Assembly (NCBI RefSeq): GCF_001905845.1
Contig: NZ_LIVZ01000017.1
Coordinates: 1 to 64,000 of the forward strand
DNA from: Streptomyces sp. TSRI0107
GTDB taxonomy: Bacteria > Actinomycetota > Actinomycetes > Streptomycetales > Streptomycetaceae
DNA: 64,000 bases
Reading direction: 5' to 3'
Shown here: positions 51,760 through 60,795 of the stretch, one piece after another
Numbering within the stretch: the stretch's first letter is position 1
Layout of the letters: each line of letters starts with the position of its first letter
Position numbers and translations under genes: made by a program
Notes under the pieces: generated by a model
Told to the model about the DNA's origin: nothing
The model's input: the letters and a program-made list of their open reading frames with translations, nothing else
Database searches by the model: none

Positions 51760-52737
51760 ATGCCCGCAGTGACCGTCGAGAACCCGTTGACGCTGCCCCG
51801 CGTAACCGCACCCGCAGACGCCGTGGCACGTCCCGTGCTCACCGTCACCACCGCGCCCAGCGGTTTCGAGGGCGAAGGCTTCCCGGTGCGCCGGGCGTTC
51901 GCCGGCATCAACTACCGCCACCTCGACCCGTTCATCATGATGGACCAGATGGGCGAGGTGGAGTACGCGCCGGGCGAGCCCAAGGGCACCCCCTGGCACC
52001 CCCACCGCGGCTTCGAGACCGTCACCTACATCATCGACGGCATCTTCGACCACCAGGACAGCCAGGGCGGCGGCGGCACCATCACCAACGGCGACACCCA
52101 GTGGATGACCGCGGGCTCGGGCCTCCTCCACATCGAGGCCCCGCCGGAGCACCTGGTCGTCTCCGGCGGTCTCTTCCACGGCCTCCAGCTGTGGGTGAAC
52201 CTCCCCGCCAAGGACAAGATGATGGCCCCGCGCTACCAGGACATCCGCGCCGGGAACGTCCAGCTGCTCACCTCCCCCGACGGCGGCGCGCTCCTGCGCG
52301 TCATCGCCGGAGAACTCGACGGCCACGCGGGCCCCGGCATCACCCACACCCCGATCACGATGATCCACGCGACGCTCGCGCCGGGCGCGGAGATCACCCT
52401 CCCGTGGCGGGAGGACTTCAACGGCCTCGCGTACGCCCTCGCGGGCAAGGGCACGGTCGGCGCCGAACACCGCCCGATCCACTCGGGCCAGACGGCGGTC
52501 TTCGGCACGGGCTCCTCCCTCACCGTCCGCGCCGACGAGAAGCAGGACTCGCACACCCCGGACCTGGAGGTCGTACTCCTGGGCGGCCGGCCGATCCGCG
52601 AGCCCATGGCCCACTACGGCCCGTTCGTCATGAACACCAAGGACGAACTCATGCAGGCGTTCGAGGACTTCCAGAAGGGCCGCCTGGGAACCATCCCCGC
52701 GGTCCACGGAATGACGGCGGAGGGCCCGCAGGCCTGA
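51760..52737 (+). CDS. Pirin family protein
   Basis: This 325-residue bicupin protein has the pirin iron-binding motif P-H-P-H/W-H-P-H-R-G-F-E-T-V-T-Y-I (near residue 80). H-I-E, the H-G-L-Q-L-W-V-N-L-P motif and a second cupin half follow. Pirins act as redox-linked regulators or quercetinases. GAGGAGG precedes the ATG at 51760. A short direct repeat (TCAAC-GC-TCAAC, about 51712-51723) upstream may be a regulator site. Confidence 0.93.
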   Translation: MPAVTVENPLTLPRVTAPADAVARPVLTVTTAPSGFEGEGFPVRRAFAGINYRHLDPFIMMDQMGEVEYAPGEPKGTPWHPHRGFETVTYIIDGIFDHQDSQGGGGTITNGDTQWMTAGSGLLHIEAPPEHLVVSGGLFHGLQLWVNLPAKDKMMAPRYQDIRAGNVQLLTSPDGGALLRVIAGELDGHAGPGITHTPITMIHATLAPGAEITLPWREDFNGLAYALAGKGTVGAEHRPIHSGQTAVFGTGSSLTVRADEKQDSHTPDLEVVLLGGRPIREPMAHYGPFVMNTKDELMQAFEDFQKGRLGTIPAVHGMTAEGPQA

Positions 52738-52758
52738 GAAAGCCGATACGGTTACGAC

Positions 52759-52799
52759 AAGGCCCGAAGCCGCAACTTCGCTTTGCGACTTCGGGCCTT
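52759..52799. terminator. Long-stem terminator
   Basis: AAGGCCCGAAG (52759-52769) pairs with CTTCGGGCCTT (52789-52799), and CGCAA with TTGCG inside. It separates the convergent pirin and BRO-N genes and ends in TTT. Confidence 0.85.
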
Positions 52800-52819
52800 T
52801 CCCTGTCGGGAACCGCTCC

Positions 52820-53722
52820 CTACGGCAGCACGTACACCGGCGCCCCGTCAGCGGCACATCCCGCCTGCCGCACGCATCCCCGCTTCAGCAGCATCCGCAG
52901 GCAGTCGTGCACACGCTCCAGCGGCAGCCCTGTTCGGGCGGCGATGTCCTCCACCCGGTGACTCGCCTCGCCCCGCACCAACGCGGGCGCCAGATAGGCG
53001 GCGACCGCGTGGACGTCCTCGGTGACGACGAGGTTCTTCCGCTTCCAGGTACCGAGGAGGTCCTGCGGGGTCAGGTCCGGGGCGGGTTGCGGCCGGGCCG
53101 GGCCCCGGTGACGGAGGGAATCGGCGATGTCGCGGAGGCTGTGGCTGATGTCCGTCAGCAGACCGGTCTGCTCCTTCTGGAAGCCGAGCAGCAGCTCGTC
53201 CGCGCGCATGTTCCGCTCTTCGAGCCGGACGATCGCGTCGGCGACCTGTTGCGGCATGACGTAGGCGGTGCCGCCGGTGGGTGCGGGTTGCACGGGAGCC
53301 GGTTCGAGGGTGTAGGAGCCGTCGCGCTGGATGGTGGCGATGACGTCGCAGACCCAGGCCTTGAAGGGCTCACACTCTGGCTTGGTGCAGCCGTTGACCA
53401 AGCGGATCAGACCTTGGAGATTGACGAGATTCATGTCTCGTCGCCACTCTCGACCTGCGGGAACGCTGAGAGAGTAACTTCCAGTTACTGTCTCGAGAAA
53501 GTCTCGGTGCTCTTCTGGGACATGGTCCTGCAGTGCCTTGCGCGAGTTCATGTACCCCAGGTGCTTGCACACGTCCACAGCAGGGAACCAGTGCGTCCCG
53601 TCCGGCATGGTCAGCCTTCGCAGCCGCGCCCCGGTAGCCACGAACACGAAGTCGTTGATGTCGATCGCGTCCCGACCCGATGCCGTCGACTCGTCCGACG
53701 GCGTGTTGTTCTGCTCGTACAT
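52820..53722 (-). CDS. BRO-N domain protein
   Basis: This 300-residue protein carries a BRO-N domain (about 25-130; F-P-A-V-D-V-C-K-H-L-G-Y-M-N-S-R-K-A-L, then L-V-N-L-Q-G-L-I-R-L-V). BRO-N is found in baculovirus, phage and mobile-element DNA-binding proteins. A helical C-terminus with a winged-helix-like end (D-I-A-A-R-T-G-L-P-L-E-R-V) follows. It is probably a domesticated phage-type regulator. The ATG at 53722 is the best start. Intergenic 53723-53857 holds only promoter-like sequence. Confidence 0.85.
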   Translation of the reverse strand: MYEQNNTPSDESTASGRDAIDINDFVFVATGARLRRLTMPDGTHWFPAVDVCKHLGYMNSRKALQDHVPEEHRDFLETVTGSYSLSVPAGREWRRDMNLVNLQGLIRLVNGCTKPECEPFKAWVCDVIATIQRDGSYTLEPAPVQPAPTGGTAYVMPQQVADAIVRLEERNMRADELLLGFQKEQTGLLTDISHSLRDIADSLRHRGPARPQPAPDLTPQDLLGTWKRKNLVVTEDVHAVAAYLAPALVRGEASHRVEDIAARTGLPLERVHDCLRMLLKRGCVRQAGCAADGAPVYVLP

Positions 53723-53857
53723 CGAGCATCACCTCCGCCCCGGAAGCTAGGGACTCGGCAAACGGGCGCGCAGGAACAGCACGAATGTTCACCCATTAGG
53801 GGACAAAGGCAACGATTCTGCACGGCGGCGGCGGCGACACGACGGCCCGCCGGGACG

Positions 53858-54331
53858 TCAGCCCCCGTACATCCGCCGCATCGCGAACTCCACCATCTCC
53901 CCGACCGCCTTCGCGTCGAAGACGATCCGGTGTTCGCCCTCCATGTCGAGGACGAAGCCGTAGCCGGTGGGGAGGAGGTCGATCACTTCCGCGCCGGTGA
54001 TGACGAAGTACTTGGACTCCTTGCCCGCGTAGCGGCGCAGCTCCTTCAGCGAGGTGAACATGGGGATCACCGGCTGCTGGGTGTTGTGCAGGGCCAGGAA
54101 ACCGGGGGTGTCGCCGCGGGGGCAGTAGACCTTGGACGTGGCGAAGATCTGCTGGAAGTCCTCCGCGGTCATCTGCCCGGTGGTGAAGGAGCGCACCGCG
54201 TCGGCGAGGGAGGGCGGGGACGGCTCCGGGTACAGCGGCGGCTGCTGGCCGTAGCCCGCCGCGCCGGGCATCTGCTGCTGCGGCGGGGCGTACTGCTGCT
54301 GCGCTCCGGCGCTCTGGTCGTAGCCGTACAT
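53858..54331 (-). CDS. SseB-like protein
   Basis: This 157-residue protein has a Gln/Pro/Gly-rich N-terminus (about 1-35) and an SseB-like domain (about 40-150; P-V-I-P-M-F-T-S-L-K-E-L and G-F-V-L-D). Function is unknown; these proteins are widespread in Streptomyces. A TACCCT seven bases before the ATG at 54331 suggests a leaderless start. A GTG at 54370 is possible. Confidence 0.78.
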   Translation of the reverse strand: MYGYDQSAGAQQQYAPPQQQMPGAAGYGQQPPLYPEPSPPSLADAVRSFTTGQMTAEDFQQIFATSKVYCPRGDTPGFLALHNTQQPVIPMFTSLKELRRYAGKESKYFVITGAEVIDLLPTGYGFVLDMEGEHRIVFDAKAVGEMVEFAMRRMYGG

Positions 54332-54397
54332 GCGGGTAAGGGTATCGACCGCCGCAGAGGGCTGAGTCACAGATGGCCGGTTCGGGGTTGCGTCTTA

Positions 54398-54411
54398 TTA
54401 CTGACGGGTAG
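54398..54411 (+). promoter_or_regulatory. Possible operator of the acyl-CoA dehydrogenase gene
   Basis: TTACTGACGGGTAG is an imperfect palindrome (TAC ... GTA) in an AT-richer stretch, about 85 bp before the dehydrogenase start. GTAGC is repeated directly after it (54408-54412, 54419-54423). It resembles TACTGAC-GGTA sites near fatty-acid catabolic genes in actinobacteria from memory; not verified. Confidence 0.35.
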
Positions 54412-54493
54412 CATCATCGTAGCTACTTGTTGGTACGTGAATTAGGTGCGAGGAGCCAGTGCCTCGCCGATCTCTCTCTACGGAGCCGTCGCC

Positions 54494-56320
54494 ATGGGGC
54501 ACTACAAGTCGAATCTCCGCGACATCGAGTTCAACCTCTTCGAAGTACTCGGGCGCGACAAGCTGTACGGCACCGGCCCGTTCGAGGAGATGGACACCGA
54601 CACCGCGAAGAGCGTCCTCGAGGAGCTGACGCGCCTCGCGGAGAACGAGCTGGCCGCGTCCTTCACGGACGCCGACCGCAACCCGCCGGTCTTCGACCCG
54701 GAGACGAACACCGCGCCGGTCCCGGCGTCCTTCAAGAAGAGCTACCAGGCCTTCATGGACTCCGAGTACTGGCGCCTGGGCCTGCCCGAGGCCATCGGCG
54801 GCACGACCGCCCCGCCGTCGCTCATCTGGGCGTACGCGGAGCTGATCCTCGGCTCGAACCCGGCCGTGTGGATGTACTCCTCCGGCCCGGCGTTCGCCGG
54901 CATCCTCTTCGACGAGGGCAACGAGGTCCAGAAGCAGATCGCGCAGATCGCCGTCGAGAAGCAGTGGGGATCCACCATGGTCCTCACCGAGCCCGACGCG
55001 GGCTCCGACGTCGGCGCCGGCCGCACCAAGGCCGTGCAGCAGGAGGACGGCTCCTGGCACATCGAGGGCGTGAAGCGCTTCATCACGTCCGGTGAGCACG
55101 ACATGTCGGAGAACATCCTCCACTACGTCCTCGCCCGCCCCGAGGGCGCCGGCCCCGGCACCAAGGGCCTCTCCCTCTTCCTCGTCCCGAAGTACCTCTT
55201 CGACTTCGAGACCGGCGAGCTGGGCGAGCGCAACGGCGTCTACGCCACCAACGTCGAGCACAAGATGGGCCTGAAGGCCTCCAACACCTGCGAGATGACG
55301 TTCGGCGACCGTCACCCCGCCAAGGGCTGGCTGATCGGCGACAAGCACGACGGCATCCGCCAGATGTTCCGCATCATCGAGTTCGCCCGCATGATGGTCG
55401 GCACGAAGGCGATCTCCACGCTGTCCACCGGCTACCTGAACGCGCTGGAGTACGCCAAGGAGCGCGTCCAGGGCCCGGACCTGGCCAACTTCATGGACAA
55501 GTCCGCGCCGAAGGTCACCATCACCCACCACCCGGACGTGCGCCGCTCGCTGATGACGCAGAAGGCGTACGCGGAGGGCATGCGCGCGCTCGTCCTCTAC
55601 ACGGCCTCCGTGCAGGACGCCATCGCCGTCAAGGAGGCGAACGGCGAGGACGCCTCCGCCGAGCACGCGCTGAACGATCTGCTCCTGCCGATCGTGAAGG
55701 GCTACGGCTCCGAGAAGGGCTACGAGCAGCTCGCCCAGTCGCTGCAGACCTTCGGCGGCTCCGGCTTCCTGCAGGAGTACCCGATCGAGCAGTACATCCG
55801 CGACTCCAAGATCGACACCCTGTACGAGGGCACCACGGCCATCCAGGGCCAGGACTTCTTCTTCCGGAAGATCGTCCGCAACCAGGGCGCCGCGCTGAAC
55901 TCCCTCGCCGAGGACATCAAGAAGTTCCTCGCCCTCGGCACGGGCGGCGAGGCCCTGTCCGGCGCCCGCGAGCACCTGGCGAAGGCGGCCGTCGAGCTGG
56001 AGGCGATCGTCGGTCTGATGCTGACCGACCTCGCGGCCACCGAGAAGGACGTCAAGAACATCTACAAGGTGGGTCTGAACACCACCCGCCTGCTGATGGC
56101 CTCCGGTGACGTCATCGTCGGCTACCTGCTGCTCAAGGGTGCCGCCGTGGCCGCCGAGAAGCTGGAGTCGGCCCCCGCCAAGGACCAGGCGTTCTACACC
56201 GGCAAGATCGCGGCGGCGAAGTTCTTCGCGGCCAGCGTCCTGCCCGGCGTGACCCTGGCCCGCAAGGTCGCCCAGGGCGTCGACCTGGACCTGATGGAGC
56301 TGGACGAGGCCGCCTTCTGA
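54494..56320 (+). CDS. Acyl-CoA dehydrogenase
   Basis: This 608-residue flavoprotein has the long-form plan of actinobacterial acyl-CoA dehydrogenases (N-terminal helical domain, T-E-P-D-A-G-S-D FAD/substrate motif, C-terminal helices). The predicted catalytic Glu is in Y-E-G-T-T-A-I-Q near residue 456. It would start beta-oxidation of fatty acyl-CoA. GGAG eight bases before the ATG at 54494 decides against the open frame upstream. A clean terminator follows. Confidence 0.93.
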   Translation: MGHYKSNLRDIEFNLFEVLGRDKLYGTGPFEEMDTDTAKSVLEELTRLAENELAASFTDADRNPPVFDPETNTAPVPASFKKSYQAFMDSEYWRLGLPEAIGGTTAPPSLIWAYAELILGSNPAVWMYSSGPAFAGILFDEGNEVQKQIAQIAVEKQWGSTMVLTEPDAGSDVGAGRTKAVQQEDGSWHIEGVKRFITSGEHDMSENILHYVLARPEGAGPGTKGLSLFLVPKYLFDFETGELGERNGVYATNVEHKMGLKASNTCEMTFGDRHPAKGWLIGDKHDGIRQMFRIIEFARMMVGTKAISTLSTGYLNALEYAKERVQGPDLANFMDKSAPKVTITHHPDVRRSLMTQKAYAEGMRALVLYTASVQDAIAVKEANGEDASAEHALNDLLLPIVKGYGSEKGYEQLAQSLQTFGGSGFLQEYPIEQYIRDSKIDTLYEGTTAIQGQDFFFRKIVRNQGAALNSLAEDIKKFLALGTGGEALSGAREHLAKAAVELEAIVGLMLTDLAATEKDVKNIYKVGLNTTRLLMASGDVIVGYLLLKGAAVAAEKLESAPAKDQAFYTGKIAAAKFFAASVLPGVTLARKVAQGVDLDLMELDEAAF

Positions 56321-56378
56321 GGCACCCCTGAGGGGCACCCCCCGAAAGCATCGCGGAACTCCACACCGTCCTCACGTC

Positions 56379-56406
56379 AGCCCGCTCCCTTCACCGGGAG
56401 CGGGCT
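56379..56406 (+). terminator. Terminator after the acyl-CoA dehydrogenase gene
   Basis: AGCCCGCTCCC / GGGAGCGGGCT form an 11-bp stem with a six-base loop, followed by TTCGT. Confidence 0.85.
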
Positions 56407-56430
56407 TTCGTCCGTCGTTAAGGTGAACCC

Positions 56431-57735
56431 ATGAGCGAACCCCCCCGCTTCGACCGCGGCCACACAGACGACCTGATGTCCTTCCTGGCGGCCGGCCCGT
56501 CGCCGTACCACGCGGTGGCGAACACCGCCGAGCGGCTGGAGAAGGCAGGCTTCAGGCAGGTCGCGGAGACGGACGCCTGGGACGGGACGAGCGGCGGCAA
56601 GTACGTCCTGCGCGGTGGCGCGATCGTCGCCTGGTACGTCCCCGAGGGCGCCGCCCCCCACACGCCGTTCCGCATCGTCGGCGCCCACACCGACTCCCCC
56701 AACCTGCGCGTCAAGCCGCTCCCCGACAGCGGCGCGCACGGCTGGCGCCAGGTGGCCGTGGAGATCTACGGCGGCCCGCTGATGAACTCCTGGCTCGACC
56801 GCGACCTGGGCCTGGCCGGCCGGCTCACCCTGCGGGACGGCTCGACCCGCCTGGTGAACGTCGACCGCCCGCTGCTGCGCGTCCCCCAGCTGGCGATCCA
56901 CCTGGACCGCGCCGTCTCCGCGGACGGCCTGAAGCTCGACAAGCAGCGCCACATGCAGCCCGTCTGGGGACTCGGTGACGACGTCCGCGACGGCGACCTG
57001 ATCGCCTTCCTCGAGGAGGCCGCCGGGCTGCCCAAGGGCGAGGTGACCGGCTGGGACCTGATGACCCACTCCGTGGAGGCGCCGGCGTACCTCGGCCGGG
57101 ACCAGGAGCTGGTCGCGGGCCCCCGCATGGACAACCTGCTGTCGGTGCACGCGGGCACGGCGGCGCTCGTCGCGGCGGCGACCGGCCCCGGCGCCGGCGA
57201 CCTGCCCTGCATTCCGGTGCTGGCCGCCTTCGACCACGAGGAGAACGGCTCCCAGTCGGACACCGGCGCCGACGGGCCGCTGCTCGGCAACGTCCTGGAG
57301 CGCTCGGTGTTCGCGCGCGGCGGATCGTTCGAGGACCGGGCGCGCGCCTTCGCCGGCACGGTCTGCCTGTCCTCCGACACCGGCCACGCCGTCCACCCCA
57401 ACTACGCGGAACGGCACGACCCGACGCACCACCCGCGGATCGACGGCGGACCGCTCCTGAAGGTGAACGTCAACAACCGCTACGCCACGGACGGTTCGGG
57501 CCGCGCGGTGTTCGCCGCCGCCTGCGAGAAGGCGGGCGTGCCCTTCCAGTCGTTCGTCTCCAACAACTCCATGCCGTGCGGCACGACGATCGGCCCGATC
57601 ACCGCCGCCCGGCACGGCATCCGGACCGTCGACATCGGCGTGGCCATCCTGTCGATGCACAGCGCGCGCGAGCTGTGCGGGGCGAAGGACCCGTATCTGC
57701 TGGCGAACGCGCTGGTGGCGTTCCTGGAGGGATAG
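56431..57735 (+). CDS. apeB: M18 family aminopeptidase
   Basis: This 434-residue enzyme has the M18 metal motifs: G-A-H-T-D-S-P (His and Asp ligands), D-H-E-E-N-G-S (Glu base and ligand), S-S-D-T-G-H-A and a final M-H-S-A-R-E. It releases N-terminal residues from peptides, often Asp or Glu, in the cytoplasm. It is 110 bp after the dehydrogenase gene behind a terminator. Confidence 0.95.
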   Translation: MSEPPRFDRGHTDDLMSFLAAGPSPYHAVANTAERLEKAGFRQVAETDAWDGTSGGKYVLRGGAIVAWYVPEGAAPHTPFRIVGAHTDSPNLRVKPLPDSGAHGWRQVAVEIYGGPLMNSWLDRDLGLAGRLTLRDGSTRLVNVDRPLLRVPQLAIHLDRAVSADGLKLDKQRHMQPVWGLGDDVRDGDLIAFLEEAAGLPKGEVTGWDLMTHSVEAPAYLGRDQELVAGPRMDNLLSVHAGTAALVAAATGPGAGDLPCIPVLAAFDHEENGSQSDTGADGPLLGNVLERSVFARGGSFEDRARAFAGTVCLSSDTGHAVHPNYAERHDPTHHPRIDGGPLLKVNVNNRYATDGSGRAVFAAACEKAGVPFQSFVSNNSMPCGTTIGPITAARHGIRTVDIGVAILSMHSARELCGAKDPYLLANALVAFLEG

Positions 57736-57824
57736 CCCGGCGTGGACGCCGCGCACCGGGGTACCCGACGCGGACGGGAGATCCGGAAACCACCGGACCC
57801 CCGGACGACAGGAGGGGACAACTC

Positions 57825-58082
57825 ATGGGCCTCGGCGGATGCATCATCCTCATCGCCGTGGGAGCCATCCTCACGTTCGCGACCGACTGGGACATGGAGG
57901 GCGTCAACCTCGACCTGGTCGGGATCATCCTGATGATCGTGGGGCTGATCGGTGTGACGACGTTCAGCAGCATCGCGCGACGCCGGCGGGTGGTGGTGCC
58001 ACCGACGACACCCGTCGTCGACGAGGAACCCCACCACCACCATCACCGGCGGGACGGCTACAGCGACGGGTACGGCGTGTAA
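57825..58082 (+). CDS. DUF6458 small membrane protein
   Basis: This 85-residue protein begins G-L-G-G-C-I-I-L-I-A-V-G-A-I-L-T-F-A, with two membrane helices (about 3-18 and 30-48) and a basic R-R-R-R. It ends with a P-T-T-P linker and a five-His run. The opening is that of DUF6458. GGAGGGG precedes the ATG at 57825. Function is unknown; the His run may bind metal. Confidence 0.85.
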   Translation: MGLGGCIILIAVGAILTFATDWDMEGVNLDLVGIILMIVGLIGVTTFSSIARRRRVVVPPTTPVVDEEPHHHHHRRDGYSDGYGV

Positions 58083-58120
58083 CGGAGCACGACGACCGAC
58101 ACTAACGGGGGGAGCGGCGG

Positions 58121-58819
58121 TTGGCCGGGGACGCGAACGAAAGCGGGCGGCCCGCCCGGGAGTTCATGGCCCTGCCGGGGCGTACGGAGGACCGGCGGGA
58201 GCTGTTCTCCCGGTGCCTGGCCGACGTCGTCCGGGTCCTCGGGCTCGGCGTCGCTCCCGGCCCCGGACCCGATGACCGGCGGGTCTGGGAGCGCCGCGTC
58301 CGGACGGCACTGCGTGAGGCCTGCCGGAGAGGCATGACCCTCTCCGACGAGGCCTTCGACGTGCTGCTCCGGGCGGCGGTCCACGACCCCGACCCCAGCT
58401 TCAACCGGCACTTCCTGGAGCCGGCGCTGAACGCGTTCGGCCGGGTGCGCGTCCAGCGCGCGCTGCTGGCCGGCCTGCGGACGGGCACGCATCCCGAACG
58501 GGCGGGAGCCGCGCGGGCCTGGTACTGGTCGGCGCTGCCGCCGAGAATGCCCGGCGTACGGGCGGAGAACCCGGCCGCCGGACCGGCCCCGCCCGACGCC
58601 GACCCGGCCGTGGTGGCCGAGTGGAACGAGGCGGCTCTGCGCGAGTTCGTACGCAACGAGGACCTGGACGTCCGGCGCTGCGTCCTTCCCGGCCTGCCAC
58701 TGCGCAAGTCGGCCTACCCACCGGAGCTGCACGACCTCGTGGACACGGCGGTGGCGACGGCCCGGTCCCACCCGGACGACTACATCCGCCACCGCGTGGA
58801 GCACCAGGTGGGCGACTGA
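58121..58819 (+). CDS. Conserved hypothetical, helical protein
   Basis: This protein of up to 232 residues is rich in helices, with HEAT-like patterns, and contains D-L-D-V-R-R-C and H-P-D-D-Y-I-R-H-R-V. No known domain is recognised. It begins with TTG at 58121 behind GGGGGGAG; an ATG at 58166 preceded by GGGAG is a good alternative. It is on the same strand as DUF6458, 38 bp away. Confidence 0.7.
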   Translation: MAGDANESGRPAREFMALPGRTEDRRELFSRCLADVVRVLGLGVAPGPGPDDRRVWERRVRTALREACRRGMTLSDEAFDVLLRAAVHDPDPSFNRHFLEPALNAFGRVRVQRALLAGLRTGTHPERAGAARAWYWSALPPRMPGVRAENPAAGPAPPDADPAVVAEWNEAALREFVRNEDLDVRRCVLPGLPLRKSAYPPELHDLVDTAVATARSHPDDYIRHRVEHQVGD

Positions 58820-58832
58820 CGCCCCTGGCCCG

Positions 58833-59222
58833 CTATTCGGCCAGCGAGTGTCCCGTCGTCGCGTCGACGTGTTCCGGGACCGGGTCGTGGCGGTCGCCGA
58901 CCGTCAGGGTGCCGGTGGGTTCGAAGAGCAGGATCTCCGTGGGGACGGGCGCGTACGGCTTGTGCTCGGTGCCTCGGGGGACGGTGAAGACGGAGCCCTT
59001 GGGCAGGACGACCGTGCGTTCGCCCGCCGGTTCGCGCAGGCCGATGTGGAGTTCGCCGGTCAGGACGAGGAAGAACTCGTCGGTGTGGTCGTGCGTGTGC
59101 CACAGGTGCTCGCCCTCGACCTTCGCGACGCGGACGTCGTAGTCGTTGACGGAGGTGACGATGCGGGGGCTCCACTGATCCGTGAAGGACGCGAGGGCCG
59201 TGGTCAGCGAGATCGGTTCCAT
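58833..59222 (-). CDS. Cupin-domain protein
   Basis: This 129-residue single-cupin protein has W-H-T-H-D-H-T-D-E-F-F-L-V-L-x-G-E-L as cupin motif 1, with three metal-ligand positions (H, H, E), and P-R-G-T-E-H-K-P as motif 2. The substrate is unknown. It is divergent from the GlxA-type regulator with 52 bp between starts and may be its target. Confidence 0.88.
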   Translation of the reverse strand: MEPISLTTALASFTDQWSPRIVTSVNDYDVRVAKVEGEHLWHTHDHTDEFFLVLTGELHIGLREPAGERTVVLPKGSVFTVPRGTEHKPYAPVPTEILLFEPTGTLTVGDRHDPVPEHVDATTGHSLAE

Positions 59223-59274
59223 GCGTTCATCGTGCGGGGCTGCGGGCCCCGGGCACGAGTGATAGGAATCGCAT

Positions 59275-60270
59275 GTGCCGCAAGGATCCTCTCAACCACA
59301 CCGGGTCGCCGTGATCGTCGACGAGGGCACGAACCCCTTCGAGGTGGGCGTCGCGACCGAGCTGTTCGGCCTGCCGCGGCCCGAACTGGGGCTTCCGCGG
59401 CCGCTGTACGAGGTGACGCTGTGCGCGCCCGCACCCGAGGTGCGGATGAACCACGGCTTCTTCCGTATGACCGGCGTGCCCGGACTCGACGCGGTGGACG
59501 GCGCCGACACCCTCGTCGTCCCCGGCCGGCCGGACAACGTCGTCCCCCGCGCGGAGCCCGTCCTGGACGCCATCCGCCGCGCGCACGCGCGTGGCACCCG
59601 CGTCGTCAGCTTCTGCACCGGCAGCTTCGCGCTCGCCGAGGCCGGTCTGCTGGACGGGCGGCGGGCCACCACCCACTGGATGTGGGCGGACGCCTTCCGC
59701 GACCTGCACCCCGAGGTACTGCTGGAGCCCGACGTGCTGTTCGTCGACGAGGGCGACGTCCTGACCGCCGCCGGCAGCGCGGCCGCGCTCGACCTGGGAC
59801 TGCATCTCGTACGACGGGACCATGGCGCCGAGATCGCCAACGCCGTGTCCCGGCGCCTGGTCTTCGCCGCCCACCGCGACGGCGGGCAGCGGCAGTTCGT
59901 GGAGCGTCCGGTCCCGGACGTGCCCGACGAGTCGCTGGGACCGCTGCTGGCGTGGGCCCAGGAGCGGCTGGCGGAGCCGCTGACGGTGGCCGGTCTCGCC
60001 GCCCGCGCGGCCGTGTCCCCGGCCACCCTGCACCGGCGCTTCCGCGCGCAGCTCGGCACGACGCCGCTCGCCTGGCTGACGGGGGAGCGGGTGGCGCTGG
60101 CGTGCCGGCTGATCGAGCGCGGGGAGGAGCGGCTGGACGTCGTGGCCGCGCGGAGCGGCCTCGGGACCGCCGCCAACCTGCGCGTCCGGCTGCGCCGGGA
60201 GACCGGGCTCAGCCCCTCGGCCTATCGACGGCGTTTCGGGACGGCCGCCGGGGAAGCGCTGGTGACATGA
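59275..60270 (+). CDS. GlxA-type AraC regulator with DJ-1/PfpI domain
   Basis: This 331-residue protein has an N-terminal DJ-1/PfpI-like domain (about 12-190; S-F-C-T-G-S-F with Cys, then A-T-T-H-W) and a C-terminal AraC double helix-turn-helix (about 225-320; S-P-A-T-L-H-R-R-F and G-L-S-P-S-A-Y-R-R-R-F). It is probably the regulator of the divergent cupin gene. The GTG at 59275 follows AGGA. It overlaps the next gene by ATGA. Confidence 0.9.
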   Translation: MPQGSSQPHRVAVIVDEGTNPFEVGVATELFGLPRPELGLPRPLYEVTLCAPAPEVRMNHGFFRMTGVPGLDAVDGADTLVVPGRPDNVVPRAEPVLDAIRRAHARGTRVVSFCTGSFALAEAGLLDGRRATTHWMWADAFRDLHPEVLLEPDVLFVDEGDVLTAAGSAAALDLGLHLVRRDHGAEIANAVSRRLVFAAHRDGGQRQFVERPVPDVPDESLGPLLAWAQERLAEPLTVAGLAARAAVSPATLHRRFRAQLGTTPLAWLTGERVALACRLIERGEERLDVVAARSGLGTAANLRVRLRRETGLSPSAYRRRFGTAAGEALVT

Positions 60271-60770
60271 GATACCTCGTACGCGACCGGCTCCTGGGCT
60301 TCGGTGACGACTACTGGATCGAGGACGAGCACGGCGCCAAGCAGTTCCTCGTCGACGGCAAGGCCCTGCGGCTGCGGGACACCTTCGAGCTGAAGGACCC
60401 CGACGGACGGGTCCTGATCGACATCCGCGAGAAGATGCTCGCGCTGCGCGACACCATGCTGATCGAGCGGGACGGCGAAGCCCTGGCGACGATCCGCCGC
60501 AAGCGGCTGTCCCTGCTGCGCAACCACTATCGGGTGACGCTGGTCGACGGCACGGAACTCGACGTCAGCGGGAAGATCCTCGACCGGGAGTTCGCCGTCG
60601 AGTACGACGGTGAGCTGCTCGCCGTGATCTCGCGCCGCGTGCTGCACCTCCGCGACACGTACTGCGTGGACGTGGTCCGCGAGGACGCGGACCCGGCGCT
60701 GCTGATCGCGGTGGCGGTGTGCGTGATCGAGCTGGCGGAGAAGCAGGGGGACGACGACCGGGGAGACTGA
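60267..60770 (+). CDS. LURP-one-related protein
   Basis: This 167-residue protein has the tubby-like LURP1-related fold: M-R-Y-L-V-R-D-R-L-L-G-F-G-D-D-Y-W-I, then L-R-L-R-D-T-F-E-L-K-D and L-L-I-A-V-A-V-C-V-I at the end. The ATG overlaps the stop of the AraC regulator, so the two are translationally coupled. Function in bacteria is unclear; the fold may bind membrane lipids. Confidence 0.88.
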   Translation: MRYLVRDRLLGFGDDYWIEDEHGAKQFLVDGKALRLRDTFELKDPDGRVLIDIREKMLALRDTMLIERDGEALATIRRKRLSLLRNHYRVTLVDGTELDVSGKILDREFAVEYDGELLAVISRRVLHLRDTYCVDVVREDADPALLIAVAVCVIELAEKQGDDDRGD

Positions 60771-60795
60771 CCTCCACCGTGCCGGCCGGCCGGGC

